From positions 1 through 64,000 of the forward strand of contig NZ_BSTR01000003.1 in the NCBI RefSeq assembly GCF_030269645.1: 64,000 nt of DNA, in the 5' to 3' direction. Position 1 is the stretch's first letter; every line of letters begins with the position of its first letter. Made by a program: the position numbers and the translations under genes. The notes under the pieces are model-generated. The model worked only from the letters and a program-made list of their open reading frames with translations. It ran no database searches and had not been told where the DNA came from. Origin of the DNA: Actinokineospora sp. NBRC 105648 (lineage in GTDB: Bacteria > Actinomycetota > Actinomycetes > Mycobacteriales > Pseudonocardiaceae). Shown here piece after piece: positions 63,705-64,000 of this stretch.

Positions 63705-64000
63705 TCAGTTGTCCCGGGCGTAGAGCTTGACCACTTTGCCGTCCAGGGTGGCCTGCAGGTAGGCGCCGCCGTAGTCGTCGCTGAGGTAGAGCCGCAGCGA
63801 TGGTTCGCCGTCGATGATGCCGGTGTCGACGATGATGTAGCGCAGCGTCGGTTTGGCGACGCCCAAGTCCTTGTTCGCGCGCTCCCACAGCGCGGGTAGC
63901 GCGTCCCAGTTGACCTTGCCGAGGTCGAGCACGGCGCGGTCGGCGTCCACTCGGTCCGGTCCGCTGCGGGTGGCCTTGCCGTTGCGGTACTCGAAGTCGT
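63705..64000 (-). CDS. C-terminal part of a protein cut by the window edge
   Basis: The frame is open from the window end (DFEYRNGKATRSGPDRVDADRAV) to a stop at 63705, at least 97 residues. Blocks such as LGKVNWDALPALWERANKDLGVAKPTLRYIIVDTGIIDGEPSLRLYLSDDYGGAYLQATLDGKVVKLYARDN suggest a small extracytoplasmic PepSY-like or YcdB-like fold ending a lipoprotein or membrane protein, but this is a guess. The internal GTG at 63950 is probably not the start. Confidence 0.6.
   Translation of the reverse strand, partial: DFEYRNGKATRSGPDRVDADRAVLDLGKVNWDALPALWERANKDLGVAKPTLRYIIVDTGIIDGEPSLRLYLSDDYGGAYLQATLDGKVVKLYARDN

Overview
The window is high-GC DNA (third codon positions almost all G/C, GTG/TTG starts, many 4-nt ATGA/GTGA overlaps) from an actinobacterium. 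FurA-KatG, a twin-arginine lipoprotein-era secretome, a GT87 mannosyltransferase and a lasso-peptide cluster point to a member of the Pseudonocardiales (inference; no rRNA or tRNA gene is present to prove it).

Layout. 1-8480: a regulator, a secreted papain-like (C70-type) cysteine protease with a membrane-anchored partner, two convergent NarL-type two-component systems and an ABC transporter. 8540-14021: a lasso-peptide gene cluster read as one very tight operon: precursor (core GIPPPRDPVDWTFWLHALI), cyclase C, RRE protein B1, leader protease B2, ABC ATPase, ABC permease and a SARP-type activator. The cyclase carries an in-frame TGA exactly where a Trp is expected, so the cluster may be silenced or expressed as a split enzyme. 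The segment lies between two direct copies (128-281 and 14974-15123) of a hairpin repeat whose stems differ by compensating changes. 13903-25086: Tat-exported protein, DedA, MauE-like protein, OmpR-type two-component system, GT87 glycosyltransferase, small conserved hypotheticals, a NYN-domain RNase-like protein, and a MarR/MFS efflux pair. 25522-27060: a Thr-rich discoidin-domain secreted protein followed by a gene-free repeat island with two inverted MITE-like elements. 27068-31717: amine/semialdehyde catabolism (class III aminotransferase and MmsA-type dehydrogenase) with a divergent PucR-type regulator. 31804-34575: furA-katG with a clear operator and a terminator hairpin. 34655-42674: assorted metabolism, including a short-chain dehydrogenase behind a MerR-type promoter and a permease / TetR / DmpA-type aminopeptidase locus. 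42702-48008: SelO, a secreted trypsin-like protease, a VOC protein, a frameshifted saccharopine-dehydrogenase-like gene and a GlxA-type regulator. 48187-58896: a 3.57-kaa cell-wall protein of 26 SdrD-B-like modules ending in an LAWTG sorting signal. 58984-64000: small membrane/secreted proteins, a TetR/SnoaL pair with a 36-bp operator, a decayed class A beta-lactamase and the cut end of one more gene.

Most promising items: the lasso peptide and its interrupted cyclase; the covarying hairpin repeat family and the inverted MITE pair; the alternating A/B module architecture of the giant adhesin; and several strong, previously unassigned operators. No CRISPR array, rRNA, tRNA or complete insertion sequence was seen.
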